Shown piece by piece: positions 36,501-49,081 of a stretch of 64,000 nt of DNA. Made by a program: the position numbers and the translations under genes. Every line of letters starts with the position of its first letter. Position 1 is the stretch's first letter. The notes beneath the pieces were generated by a model. The model saw nothing but the letters and a program-made list of their open reading frames with translations. It was not told the DNA's origin and searched no databases. The stretch spans positions 2,046,001 to 2,110,000 of the forward strand of contig JAFEKR010000008.1 in assembly GCA_019022495.1 (NCBI GenBank), in the 5' to 3' direction. The stretch is from Epichloe hybrida. Lineage: Eukaryota > Ascomycota > Sordariomycetes > Hypocreales > Clavicipitaceae.

Positions 36501-38760
36501 AACTAAGTTAATAATATAATTAATGGATATCTCCTTCTAAAAGGTAGAAGGTAACTATTTCTCTTGCTTCTAGTAACTACTAAGAATAGCCCTATTATTA
36601 TATAATAGGTATAGTCTTATTGCCTTAGATAAGTACGTTAGTAAGGTTATTAATCTTAACTTATATCTTATCTATATTAGTAATTAAGAAGAGAAAAGGG
36701 GTAGCTATATTAAGGATATAAAATTTAAGCTCTCTAAGCTCTATAAGCATATAAAGGATTTCTCTTATAACTACTAATCTAGCGCTAAATATAATAATTT
36801 AGGGTTTATAAGGGGTTACCTTTAATAAAGGTATTAATCTTAACAAAGCCTTTACTTATACTTCTCCTATAGTTAACTTTCCTGTAGCGCTAGTGTTAGG
36901 TATAATCTCTCTAAAGACCTCTTTAGAATAGCGTTCTTGAGAGATATAGTAAATTAAGCCTTTATTACACTCTTATAGCTTATAAAGCTTTTACCTAAGG
37001 AATGTGTGTTAGAAGGCTTAATTATTAAGGGTTATAAGAATATTAACATTAGTAGCATTATGGTTAGTTTATAATCCGGAGTAGAAGAATTATATAATAC
37101 TTAGGTGTGCTATTAATAGTAGCTTCTCTATATTATTATTATTATCTTTAGCTTCTATATAAGCTATAAGATATACTTCCTAATTCTTACCTAAGCCTTT
37201 ATTAGGCTTATCCTTATTCTACCCTTTATAGGAGGCAAGGAATACCTAGAATCTCTTCTCTAAAGGGGGTATATAATATGTTTTACTAGCCTACTAGTAG
37301 TCTTTCTCCTTTTAATACTCTTTAGCAGAGTAATTAGAAGACTAGTAGCTATTCTTACCGTATATAAAGCAGCGCTTAGTACTTAGCCTAGGGCTTTATT
37401 CGTAATAGCTTCCTCCGCCATAGGATCATTATCTATACTAATAATTAGTAAATATAGCCTCTAGAGGGTTTCCTTGTTAGTACTAAAGGTATTAGGAGGA
37501 CTTCTTATTTAATTTCGTAATAGTAATTGCCTTATGGAGGTCTCTAGTAAGACTCTTAAAGCCTATGGAGTGTATATATTCCACTATCTAATATTTAGGC
37601 ACACTAGCTATAGCGTTTAAGGCCTACTTATAGAGTTTAGTATTTACTATCTTAGTAAGGTATAGGCCTTTATGGATCTTCTTAAGGGTTAATAATATAA
37701 TCTTAAGGTAATTAAGCTTACTTTTATTAGGGTTCTTCTTAATTATGCTCTTTAGTATTATACTACTTTATTTATAGTAATAGAATTACTAGTTACTTTC
37801 TATCTTAAAGCGTTAATAAATGTAAGTAATTATCTCTTTATAGGAATAGTTATTCCTAAAGAGGTAATTAAGGTAGTATTGCTTAGTATTACCTATTAAT
37901 ATAATAAGGAAAGCCTTCTAATAATACGTTTATAGAAGGTTAATTCTATTACATTTATTTTTAAAGAGCATAATCTTTAGCGTTAAGAAGTTATATAGCT
38001 TTCCACTATAGTGGTTACTATCCTTATATATCTTTATAAGCTCCGAGATTTTCTTTATAATCTAATCCTCGGAGGGGAGTTACTATAAAGGCATAATTTA
38101 TTATAAATAATAGTCTACTAGTTATTCTTAATAACAATTATCTAGATAGAGCTATTAATATAATAGGGATTATTACAGGGGTTCTTATGAGGGTTCAAGC
38201 AATCTCTAGGGTTAGGGAAGGTTAATTTCTAGGGTAGGTTATTAGGGCTATTAATATTAAGGTTCTAGGGGTTTAGAAGATTATAGTCTTTCTTATAATC
38301 TTTCCTATAACTAAAGGGGCATTAAGGTTTAATAAAGCACTTCCTTAAGCGATACTAGGATTAAATATCCTAGGCCTTGCCTAACAAGGACGCTATAATC
38401 TTATAAAGAATTACATAATTCTCTAACAATATCCTTAGATACCCTTTTGAAGGTATCTTTAGACTAGCCTTCAAAGTCTTCTTAGAATAATTCCTATAGG
38501 TTATTATCTCTCTAACCTTAATGCTTACTAAGGTTAATAAATCTTATAATCTAGTTATTAAGCTTAAGCTACGTAGTAGTCTTTAAATCTAGCTTAACAG
38601 ATTCTTTCTAATTACTAGAGAAGTCATAAGTAAGCTATTAAAGGCATAAGGGTAACTTATACTCTTAGGGTCTTTTAGGGGTAATAATTAGAGCCTTACT
38701 ATCACTAGTAGCCTTTGCTCTTATGGAAGGTCTAGATTCCTCTACTATCTTTAACTATAA
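33530..38760 (-). pseudogene. gag-pol relic of the minus-strand family-B element
   Basis: Right to left: gag (about 38760-37400), zinc knuckle (about 37390-37345), protease (about 36930-36870), integrase (about 36420-35880), RT (about 34960-34300) and RNase H (about 34060-33530). The order and spacing match the plus-strand sister. RIP stops are frequent in gag and integrase and rarer in the RNase H region, which retains more CpG. The plus-strand frame at 33878-34087 is an antisense shadow of RNase H. Not functional. Confidence 0.88.
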
Positions 38761-38849
38761 AAGGAACGTTACTAAATTATTGTTTTTACTACTAATTAAG
38801 CTCCTATGTTTACCTATTACTATTATAAGGTTCTTCTTTTGTATTTCAG

Positions 38850-38863
38850 GAGCGTTGTCGCTC
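38850..38863 (-). promoter_or_regulatory. leader hairpin GAGCG-ACAA-CGCTC
   Basis: Counterpart of 25085-25098. The stem is unchanged and only the loop differs (ACAA against ATAA), so the pairing survived while neighbours mutated. Confidence 0.4.
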
Positions 38864-39274
38864 TAATAAAATCAGAAGATTATAAGAACAGGAAAAAATA
38901 GAAGAAAAAGCAGCAGGAGTAGCAAAAGCAGTGATAAGAATAAATCAATAGAGATAAAGAAAGTAATAGAAGTTCTAAAAGTAACTAGAAAATAATAGGA
39001 AAAGTAATAAGGGAATAATAGGAATTACTACTTCCTATTTTTCATGAAAAGGAGGGAAGGAGGTAATCTCTCTCTCTTGCTAATAAGTATAGGGCGAACA
39101 GCACTAATAATAAAGGGGGTAAAAGACAAGCTATAGATGCTTATACAAATAGATTAAAAGTCTGTTAGATAAAGGGAATATTTATAGAGAAGTTATAGAT
39201 GTGTTAGCTAGCTTAGCTAAGGTTGTTTAACGTTAGGTTTAAAATAAATGTCTCGCGGCAATAGATTCGGTTAG

Positions 39275-39469
39275 TTAGTTAGTTTTCTTGTGATAGACAA
39301 TAAAATCAATAATTAATAACAATATCCCGGATAGATATAATGAAGTTATATCCCTAAGCCTAAGGGTTAATAGATTAATTCCTTAGAAGCCTAATAAGCC
39401 CGCAACTAGGATTCTAGTCTCTTCCTTTAGCACACTTATATAGTCATGCCTCTTTACCACAATAACCAT
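39275..39469 (-). pseudogene. short leader ORF upstream of gag (64 codons, one RIP stop)
   Basis: ATG at 39469, then ISVLKE within the first third, one TAA at the site where the sister copy reads Gln (after LLGF), and a terminal HKKTN before TAA. Same position, between primer site and gag, as 24372-24557 and 55753-55938. Length and ends agree among the three copies. Function unknown. Confidence 0.55.
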
Positions 39470-39566
39470 TATAGTATAATAAGGGGTAGTAGTAGTAGCA
39501 TCTATAGAAATATCTCTTCTTGTAATACCTAGCTTATCTATGGTTATAAAGTCAACTACTAATTAG

Positions 39567-39822
39567 TGTTAAATACACTAAGGTCCTACGTAGGTAATAA
39601 ATCCTGTATAATTAAAGTTAATAATAGTTAGATAAATAGCTAGGAAAGAGGGAGAAGAGAGGGAAAGTCTAGATGCTAGAAAAGTAGGCGAAATCCATAT
39701 GTAGGGCATAAAAGGGGGTAGCGAATTAATGCAGCCAATTGCATCGCGTGCATCGCGCCGGACCTACAATTGGTCTGGTCTTTGGCCACGATTGAACCGA
39801 TGAAGATCCGAAGGAATTAATA
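39567..39822 (-). repeat. 5' LTR of the minus-strand family-B element
   Basis: 256 bp; TGTTAAATACACTAAGG at the left. The right end reads TTAATA (from TTAACA), then TATTT. Little RIP in the block at about 39725-39810. Confidence 0.93.
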
Positions 39823-39827
39823 TATTT

Positions 39828-39955
39828 AAAAAAACTTTAAAATACTAAATAATTATAAAGTTTAGCTTTTTTTATAGTAATTTACTTATTTATACTTATA
39901 CTTATATTTTATTAAATTATTACTTATTTATTTTTAATTAAACTTTAATACTAAT
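39828..39955. repeat. piece of the outer hAT-like element left of family D
   Basis: 128 bp that aligns with about 27808-27930 of the hAT-like element (AAAATACTAAATAA and ATAGTAATTTACT blocks). It ends in CTAAT, the family-D target site. Confidence 0.7.
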
Positions 39956-40191
39956 TGTTGCGACAACTAGGTTAACATCAAGTTAACCACTAGGAAAGTG
40001 GAGCACGTGCGGCAACGCCGCACTGTGATTAGCCACACCTGTACGCGAGGCACACACATAACTTGCGTTCCCCCCCCCTTTTCTTATAGCTATATAACGC
40101 TATAAATAGCTTTAATTAAGAGACCTTATTATATTATTAAACCTAACCCTATGTTACACTAGTGCATACCAATCCCTTAGTGTAACTAACA
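39956..40191 (+). repeat. 5' LTR of family D (236 bp)
   Basis: Starts TGTTGCGACAACTAGG and ends CTAACA; CpG-rich and little RIP-mutated up to about 40070, including a GCACGTGCGGCAACGC block. Confidence 0.94.
40101..40109 (+). promoter_or_regulatory. TATA-like box in the family-D 5' LTR
   Basis: TATAAATAG lies about 90 bp before the LTR end and is unchanged in the 3' LTR at 54989-54997. The position suits the LTR promoter. It is read from sequence only. Confidence 0.45.
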
Positions 40192-40268
40192 CTAATTAGT
40201 AGTTGAAAAACCATAGATAAGCTAGGAATTACTTAAGAAGAGGCCTTCCTTTAGCTGCCTAAGGAAGT

Positions 40269-40397
40269 GTGCTAAAGGAAGATAGACTCTAAATACTAGA
40301 TATTAGGCTTCCTAGGGATTTGACTTTTTCTATTAGCAAGTCTCTGACTATTAATAGAAGAATTAATCCTATCATCCACCACAAGAAAACCAATTAA
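40269..40397 (+). pseudogene. short leader ORF of family D, homologous ends to family B
   Basis: In one frame the sequence begins VLKED and ends HHKKTN-stop, with one RIP-type stop at the eighth codon. The family-B leader ORF has SVLKE and KKTN at equivalent places. It is about 10 codons shorter than the equivalent family-B stretch, and no ATG is visible upstream in this copy. Function unknown; it supports a shared extra reading frame in two element families. Confidence 0.4.
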
Positions 40398-40449
40398 CTA
40401 ACTAAGAGTTTATAGCCACGTATAACTTCTTAAACTAGAGATTAAAAAC

Positions 40450-41922
40450 CCCTTAACCTTACTAGTTAAAAATCCCTTAGCCTCGCTAGCTAAAGACTAT
40501 TAATAATAGCACCCCTAAGTAATAAATAAGCTTTATCTTAGACTACTAAAGGAAAGTAGCTTGCCTAGTTAAGACCTGACAAAGCAAGCCTACCTTTATA
40601 ACTTTAAAAATATGCCTTAGTTATTACTACTAACTAGGAGAGCTTAAGAGAACTAGATCCTTAGACTACTAAGGAATAGGAGCTTAATGACTATCTTACT
40701 TAGATGATTAACATCTATAAGAGCGGTTAATACAAAGATCTTGCCCTTTAGGAGATCTTCCGTAATAACCTTAATAGCTAGACAAAAGAAACACTTAATC
40801 AAGCTTCATAACCTTTAGTACACAAATTACAAGACTACCTACGCGAGAATAGCGTCTATATTGTTTAAAATTAAAGCAGTAAGATTGTTAAATCGTTAAT
40901 TTAAGTCCTTAAAGAAGAAATAATATCACAGTGGCCTAAAAACGAAATCGCGAAGCAAATCGCTATAAGCAAATTCCTCTCTTTAAACAATCCCACCCTT
41001 AAAAGCCCTCTAATCACAAGCCCTTTAATTTACACTACCCCTATCTATTACCCTTTAGTATATAATTCTCCTATATATAATCCCCTGATTAATAACCCTT
41101 ATAATCCTACTTTAAATAACCCTCTAGCTACATAACTACCTCTAGGAAGAAACACACCTAAACCCCTGACAAATCTAATAATTCCGCTGATTATCCTAGA
41201 ACAACCAATTTAACAGATAACCCTAGCTGTGTAAACAGTGATAATCCTATCTAAAGATTAAATCATAAGAAAGGTCTTAGAACTCACGAAGAGCTATAAG
41301 GATAACGACTGTTATAGTGGGAAGATATATGACTTTCTTACGCTAAAAGTTAACTTATTCTAGAACAAATGCAATAGACTAAATCTCCTATGGGAATACA
41401 TGCACAAGGCCCTTCCTATTATGCTTTCAGGTAATGCTAAGCAGTATTACCTTAATTATCTAGTAAACAAAGGCTTTACATACGAACAAATAGTTAACAA
41501 TGTTTATTAACAATTTAAAATAGAAAGCAACTAATAGTTCTATCGCTAAGAATGGAATGGTACAACGCTTAGGAATATCATTGCTACTAATCTAGATAAA
41601 TCTAAACTAGATTATCTTAAGATTCTGCTTATAACCCTTAAACGTGTTTATAGAGGACTCTTTCCCCTATTAACAGTTAATATAGAACTCTATTGTTAGA
41701 CCCTAAGCGCAATTTCTAGTGTTCTAGAGTGTAAGCAAGCTAAATACAATTATTCACCTAGCTTTAAAGGACTTACTAGAGACCTCCATAAATCAATCTC
41801 CATTGCCAAAGCTAACAAATCAGCTGCCTAATTCAATTAAAGCACCGTTAGTACTGCTAATACTAACGAATTAGAGGTGATGTTTACAGACTGCTATTAC
41901 AACTAACCGTATAATTAACGAG
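40450..41922 (+). pseudogene. gag relic of family D, first part
   Basis: A Copia Gag body is readable in part: FLTLKVN near 41335, NAKQYYLNYL near 41440, and W-N-x-x-T-L-R-N-I near 41560. It is less mutated than the family-A gag. It is cut at 41922 by the hAT-like element and resumes at 50774 just before the zinc knuckle. Confidence 0.8.
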
Positions 41923-41986
41923 GTTAAGGCCAGAGCTTTGTACTACACTACACTACATCTTGTAGTATTTGTAGTGTAGTGTAGTA

Positions 41987-42116
41987 TACTACACTACACT
42001 ACATACTACACTACACTACATACTACACTACACTACATACTACACTACACTACATACTACACTACACTACATACTACACTACACTACATACTACACTACA
42101 CTACATACTACACTAT
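41987..42116. repeat. 17 bp tandem repeat CATACTACACTACACTA, about 7 copies
   Basis: Subterminal array of the hAT-like element; each unit contains two copies of the CTACACTA motif seen at all hAT-like ends here. The sister element has far fewer copies, so the array has expanded or contracted. Confidence 0.93.
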
Positions 42117-42190
42117 AATGAAATTTTTTTACTATATGTAGTATTTGTAGTATTTTATAGTATTTGTAGTATTTTGAATTTTTTAATAAT

Positions 42191-42300
42191 ATAATAGCTT
42201 ATACTAGCTTATACTAGCTTATAATAGCTTATAATAGCTTATACTAGCTTAGAATAGCTTAGAATAGCTTAAAATAGCTTAAAATAGCTTAAAATTACTT
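42191..42300. repeat. decamer array TATAATAGCT/TTAAAATAGC type, about 11 copies
   Basis: Inverse of the 27981-28140 array, shorter by about five units. Confidence 0.85.
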
Positions 42301-42586
42301 AGAATAAGTAAGAATAGCTTTTATTACTTTATAATATTATAAGTGTTAAAGTTTAATTAAGTTTAAATAATAAATAAATAACTTAAATTAAAATATTAGT
42401 AAGTATTAGTAAATTACTATAGAAAAAGCTTTACTTTTTAGTTATTTAGTATTTTAAGGTTTATAAAAATATTAGTAAAATAAAATACTTTTCTTTCTTA
42501 TGTTTTTTTAAAATAATATTTAAAATAATAATAGTAAAAATATATTATTTACCTTAGTTAGCTTTCTATATAGCTAGTACTAGTAC

Positions 42587-42891
42587 TGTTGGAACAAAGG
42601 TGATATTAATCGCGCGTCGCAGCCGCAATTACCCGGCAGAAGCTCGGGCCGCGCGCGGACCCCACACGTGACCCACAACCTAGCACGTTAATTGGCTAGG
42701 AAATGTGGGGACACAAACGCGTAACCCCTTTTCCCTTCATATATCATAACTTCTAGCTTTTTACCTCTTTTCCTATAACTTAATCAATCATGATAATAGA
42801 TAACGCAGCCTAGAATAGATAATTAATAACGATACTATTCTTCAGGCTTACGACTATATTACATTGAATTCAATACCCTGTGAATCTAACA
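42587..42891 (+). repeat. 5' LTR of family C (305 bp)
   Basis: TGTTGGAAC start, TCTAACA end. The first 130 bp are very GC-rich and nearly RIP-free (CGCGCGTCGCAGCC, GGCCGCGCGCGGACCCC). Confidence 0.96.
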
Positions 42892-42999
42892 CTAATCAGT
42901 GGTTACCTTCACAGATAACCACGTAGTCTTTGAACACCGCAGATTAGCAAGGTTAATTAGAAGAGGCAGCCTATCTAACGACAACTTGCCCTATGAAAT

Positions 43000-45080
43000 A
43001 GGAGGGCCATGTTTAATAATAAGTTATGCTAACGGAAAGGTATAATATAGCTCTCTTCTTACTTTAGTATTAACATCTATATCTATACAGACTCTGAAAT
43101 AATAAAGAAAGGTTTAACGCTAGTAGCTAAGCTATCCCCTTGTCTTTCTTTATTATACGTTCTATTACGCATTTAAAGTTAACTACCTTGCCTCACAATC
43201 CTTTATATCTAAAAAACATTACATAATCACAGTTATACCCCTTTCTCTCCTTATATTATAAGATCTGCCTCCCTTAATTAGTTAGAATATTAGATGCAGC
43301 TAGACTATCTAGGACCTCTAGTTAATTTAGAGTTCCTAGTAAGACTAATAGCTATAATAATGCTATGGAAGGCGTTAAAATAGGAGATAATAATAAATAC
43401 CTTAATAAAGGGAAAAACCCTGTTTACACTAACCTATACCCCTATATCTCTGTAAGGCTTTAATAACACATTATAGAAGAACTACTCTAATAAATAGGAA
43501 ATTCTAAACATAAAGAGATAATAACACCTAAGGAAATAAGTCTTTATATCCTTATAAAGACTAAATAATATAAGGAGCGAGGGTTATTTAAAAGAATACT
43601 ATTCTCTAAATTTAGTAATAACTTCTATAAATAGTTAAGGGATAAGTTTGCGGAAGGGAGAGACCTTTTATAGAATGGACTTTAAGACTATTTTCTTTAT
43701 AATAGAGTGTACATAACTATTAGAAGAGGCACTAAGATAGTAAATAACCTTAAAGAAGTAGTAAACTAAGAAGAATTTAGATTTTAGACTCTTAAAGAAA
43801 TTAAAGAGGCTAGGAAGAAGTATATAGGCTTCTAAAAGAACCTATAGAATAAAGAGTTCTTCTGTAATCTACTAGACGACGGTAATGTTAGAACTAGGCA
43901 ACCTACCCTATCACCCTAGTTATTAGTATAATTACTATTAAAAGGATTAATAAGCTAGACTCCCCTAGGAAGACTAAGTTAATCCCCTCTAAGAAGGCCT
44001 AGTTAATCTCCCCTAGGAAGGTTAATTAACCTAGAGTTAAGACCACCTAAGGATGCTATTTGCAAGTATCTATAGGTAACTCCCCTGCCTATACCTTCAC
44101 TAGAGGCAAGTCAGTAGTATTACCCTAGTAACACTACTAATAATGCCCCTAAGCAGGAGAGTTACTAACAGAGGTAACCTATGCTATCTAGGGCTAGTAG
44201 TGCCCCTATTAGCATAGCTTAAAGAACTATAATTCCTCCTTCCTAATATAAGGAAGAGGAGAATTAGAGGGAATAATAAGCCCTAAGGGCACTACCTATA
44301 AAGCTACTCTCTTACTTCCTAAAGACCTTACTACCCCTTCTATAGATATAAAGGGAAACACCTAGAGGACCCTTACAAACCTAGAGACCTTTACTAAAGC
44401 AGATTATTAACCTATCTAAGGTATACCCTAAAGAATAACTCTATAGCGCTAATAACTACAATATCCTTAAATTAAAGCTCTAAATATTCCATAGAAAGTG
44501 TAAGTTACTTAACATCTAGCCTAAATAAGCTAGTTATGCTTTTAAGGTTATGCTTAAAGGCAAAGCACTGTAATACTATGCAGACTACCTCTCTAAACCT
44601 AGATAACTATAAGATCTCCTTACGCTTATTAGCTATATAAGAGAACAATTTAAAACCAAGGATACATAGTAAAGATATTTACTAGAGTAGAATAACACTT
44701 CCCTACAAGGAATAGTAAATAATAACCTAAGCAAGTTAATGATTAAATGCTTTAATAAACTCATAGAAAGACTAGCTATCTTATAATAAGCAGTGCCTAA
44801 AGTAAGCTAAACCAAAAGGGCACTCCAGAATTAACTTATTAGAGCCTATTATAGTATTCTAGAGTGTAGAGGAGTGATCATAGATTCGCCAGATAGATTA
44901 TAAGAGTTCTATAAATGGATTAGAATAACCCTTTGTCTTATTAAGGAAGAAAAGAAGAACTATTAACAGTTCCTAACCAAAGCTATAACCCTAGAGTAAT
45001 TCTAGACTAACCAAAGATACAATAGGAATAGAAAAGAGACCCAATACCCCTTAAAACCATAAGGAAAAGGAGGTACTCCC
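43000..45080 (+). pseudogene. leader and gag relic of family C
   Basis: Lies between primer site and zinc knuckle. Some stretches keep CpA and TpG, for example around 42900-43000, while others are full of TAA/TAG. It differs enough from families A, B and D that only weak Gag similarity can be read. No frame is open. Confidence 0.7.
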
Positions 45081-48000
45081 TGCGTAAAGAAGTGCTACGT
45101 ATATGATAAGGAAGGATGCTAGTTATCTAAGCACCCTAAAGAGGACTATAAGAAGGCGTTTTAACGCTTTAAGAATCACTACCTCACGGACCTAACTAAT
45201 GACTTGTATTATTCGTTCCTTATATAGTATAAAGGAGACTACAAGTCTCTATCCCCTGTTAATAATGAAATCGCTTAGTATATAAAGAGCATTGGATTTG
45301 ATAATAGCCCTAATAATATAGATAGGCTAGTACTTACGAGCTTCTTTACTTATAGAACCTAGATTAATGGCGAAAGAATGGTTTAATTCCTAATAAGGTA
45401 AGTAGCTTATTATAGTCTAAGCAAAGAAGACCCCTTTTAGCAGGAACTTATGAAAAAAGCCCTAGCAACGTTTATGTTAGAAGATCGCTATTCCTATGCG
45501 ATATTCTAAGGGATTATGCCTAATACAGGAGCCGTAAAGTTCTCTATAGCAGGGCACCCTTAATTTCTTGCTTTGTAACATTAGATACCTATATTATAGC
45601 TTAATAAATTAATAGAGAAGAAGGTATTAGTTAGATTCGGCGTGGGAAACCTGATTATTGCGCTTAGATTAGCTAATATACCTACTCCCTTTAGAAATAT
45701 CCTCTTTTAGGTCGTCCCTACGAACACTCTATTTCTTTTATCCCTTAATAATATAGACTATCTAAAGATTAATTTTAATATCTCTAAGAACACGCTGTAA
45801 TAAGGAAACATTAAAGTCCCTATTATACGTAAATAGGGCCACGCCTGGATGCTTCTTACACAGAAAGAAAAAGCAGTTACTTAGAGCTACCTTATAGAAG
45901 GCGAGCTACGGCGATTATATTACCGCTTTGGACATCCATTAATCTGACGTTTACATAAGGTTCTTTGTAGATTAGGGTATAATATTAATATTAAAGCTAT
46001 TAGGGAGCTAATAAGAATCTGCTATTAATGCTAAATGCATGCAGATAGCCCTAATTGCTTTAAGTTTACCCTTAAGGATAAGTGTAGCTTTAATTATAAA
46101 GTAATAGTAAATGTCTTTTACCTAGATAGTAACTGCCTTACACTCTACGCTATAGACATAGCTATAGTGTTTAATACAGCGAAATTCCTTAATAACATCT
46201 CTGCGAAAATAACCTAGGAAGCCCTCTAAATATACTAGATTAATACTTACCTAGGCCCCCTAGACTTTATTATTATAGATACTAGAACGAACTTCCATAG
46301 TGATAAATTTAGATAATTCGTAGCTTTAATATTAATTTTAATTAAGGAAGTCCCTGTTAAGGCATACTATAGCATAGGGAAGGTTAAAAGGTATTATAGG
46401 CTGCTCCGAAGAGCCTATAATATAATTAGACGTAAATGCCCTATAACGCTAGAACCTATTACCCTTTAAATAGCAATTAAGGCCCTAAATAATACCACAG
46501 GCCCTAATAGCCTTATCCTAACCCTCCTTATCTTTAGAGCCTACTTATGTATAATAAATAAGTCCCTGCTATTACTTAATATTACATAGCGTGTGATTAT
46601 AGTATAGAAGGCTACTAAAGAGATTAAGAGACTCTACGCTATCTAGAAGGTTAATAAGGCCCTTACTAAACGTAATAGCCTAGACACCTTAAAGACCCTT
46701 AGCCTACTACTTAGATTAAAGGTTAAGGTCTAGTAAGAAGGCAAGGGATAAGTAAGTCTATATAAGCTACTAGTAATTACTAGAGAAAGCTATATACTTA
46801 ACATACCTAGAGGCCTAAAGACCTTTAGGTTAATATCTATTAAGCCCTACTATAATAATCCTAGTGTAAAGAAGATAGCGGAGCCTAGTAAAGAGAAAGG
46901 AGAAAAAGGGCGAGAGGCCTGTGATAAGAATATAGTGCTACTAATACTACTAAAGTAAGGACGCGGAAGGCTATAGAAGAACCCTCCTATAATGCCTTAA
47001 GGTGCTAATACCTTCCTATTAGTAAAAGAATATAGTAACCTAGCTCTTATAATTAAGCTACGTAAGGAAGGCATTATTAAGACCCTAGGCGAACTATTTA
47101 AGCTATTAACAAAAGCGGAGATTAATACTCTAATTAAGTAAGGTATGTTTAAATTTATTATATTTAATAAGGAAGAATATAGTAGGATTTGAATCTTTAA
47201 TTCCTAAATTATTAATAAGATTAAAGGTAAGATAACGGAACCCTATAAAAAGTCATACCTTATAATCTAAGGGTGTGAGGATAAAGGGAAACAGGCCATT
47301 CTCACACAGGCCCTAACGATTTAACGCGCGAGCTAATATCTTATCCTTGCGATAGCCCTGTTAGTAAGGTTAAGGAAATTCCTTATCTAGCTAAGAGATA
47401 TTTATTAGGCTTATATATAGGCCTGTATATTGCTAGAGCGGCTAATCCTAGCGCGCTTGCTAATTTAACTATAGTATCTCTACCCGCCTAGTATGATCTT
47501 AAGGGTTATAAAACCCCTTTACAGGCTCGTAGAGGTAGGAACACACTAGTGGGTTATGTATTATAAGTATCACAGAGAGAACCTCTAGATAGAAACCTCT
47601 ATATATAATCCCTACCTACTTATAACTATAAAGAAAAGCCCTAACTTTACCTATATTAGAATGTAAACTAATAATATAATTAGACTCTTAGACGAGAAGT
47701 TCTCTAAGAAGGAAGAGACCTAGCTTACTATAGTAGGCTTTAACGCAAAGCTAAAGTAATTCCTAACTTAGGACTGCCCTCTTATGTTTAATAGTAGCAT
47801 TATCTTGCTAAAGAATAATACTATTAAGATCTAGTAGAAAGGGCAAAGCAATAAGTTAGAGTTATTTCTAATAACTAACTTAAAGCGTAAATACATTAAG
47901 CAGAGGGCCTAAGGCACTTACATTACCTTAATCTACTAACTAGAGGCTTGCTTTAACCTATCCGTTGCTACATAACACTAGGAGCTAACCCTAGAGGACG

Positions 48001-48610
48001 TGAAAGCCCTTAATCACTGCCTAAAGTGGTAGATAAATTACCTAGAGAGAGGTCTAATATTCATCCTAATTAACCTTAAGAAGGCAAAGCTCTTTACCTT
48101 TATAGATAAATCCTTTGCTAATAACTAAAACCTATTCTTATAACTAGGATATATACTTATCCTAGCGAACGAAGACTACACTAATAGTAAGTTTATAATT
48201 AAAGGTAATATTATACACTTTAGCTTAATAAAGAGTAAGAGAGTTACATAAAGCGTGCTTACCTTAGAAGTCTATAGCATAGTAGCTAGTATTAATATGG
48301 CTTACGTAATCGCAACCACCCTAAAATTAGTCACTAACTAACTAAAGCTCCTGAAGATCCTGGTTATTATATATATGAATTCATACTCCTTATATAAGTG
48401 CCTTATTAAGCTTAGTATAATAAAGGAGAAACGCTTAATAATTAATATTATAGCCCTTTAATAGTTATATAAACACTAAGAACTCTATAAGATCTAATAG
48501 ATTAATGGAGAGGATAACCTAGCTAATGCCTTTATAAAGGCATTACCTAATAAGGCCCTTAAGAGCTTTATCTTAACTAACTAGATAACTATCCGGATAG
48601 AGGGATAGGT
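45080..48610 (+). pseudogene. pol relic of family C: zinc knuckle, protease, integrase, RT, RNase H
   Basis: Zinc knuckle near 45085-45135 (C-Y-V-Y-D-K-E-G-C with S-K-H at its end). Protease near 45509-45570 keeps an intact IMPNTGA. Integrase is at about 45900-46640: a 60-codon open stretch (46035-46217) covers the first catalytic Asp region but reads VNVFYLD where the family has VDVxYLD; the second acidic site near 46275 reads IDTR and the third near 46383 reads GKVKRYY, Glu to Lys. RT about 47130-47850, RNase H about 48085-48600 with IDKSFANN where the family has VDGSFANN. Less RIP-mutated than family A but still dead. Confidence 0.9.
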
Positions 48611-48890
48611 TACTTACGCATAATATATATATAGTAAGAGGAAAAGGTAATCCTCTAGGAGGATAGCTATAGGGATAGGATAGCGATACGCAAGGGATTT
48701 ACGCCCTTGTAGTTAATATCCCTAGTAGCTATGACTACACTAGCCTACTAGGCCCTCCTAGTAGACTATAGAAAATAACAGCAGTGCATAAGAGAATAAA
48801 GGTATTACTAAGGAGGAGGAAGATATTATATACGCGCTATGGTGTGGTATATATATTATTTTAAGGAAAAGAAGGGATTTAGAAGGACTT

Positions 48891-48910
48891 ACTTATCCTT
48901 ACATAGGCTT
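48891..48910 (+). promoter_or_regulatory. conserved CTTATCCTTACACAGGCT-like block, family C
   Basis: Reads ACTTATCCTTACATAGGCTT, between pol and the 3' LTR. Shared with families A and D. Confidence 0.45.
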
Positions 48911-49081
48911 ATAGGCTAAGCGAGATTATTATTTCCCTTTTATTAGCAACTATACACCTAGATAGGCTATAAGTTCTTTTCCTTATATCCCTTATTAATC
49001 ATATTCTTAATCTATCTTTCCTTTTTATTTCTACGATTAATATTATATATTAATAATTATATTAAAAGAGAGAAGTTCTAG

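Larger units (their letters stand above)
33066..39822 (-). mobile_element. family-B Copia element, minus strand, 6757 bp
   Basis: LTRs of 256 bp sit at 33066-33321 (3' LTR) and 39567-39822 (5' LTR), with target duplication TATTT at 33061-33065 and 39823-39827. The primer-site motif is at 39553-39566 and the purine tract at about 33326-33345 (as its complement). It carries no hAT insertion. It lies 193 bp from the plus-strand family-B element, forming a very long inverted repeat. Confidence 0.95.

Noticed and set aside
41987..42116. Regular short repeats that could suggest a CRISPR-like array
   Set aside because: Units are directly adjacent without spacers, and the context is a eukaryotic transposon end.
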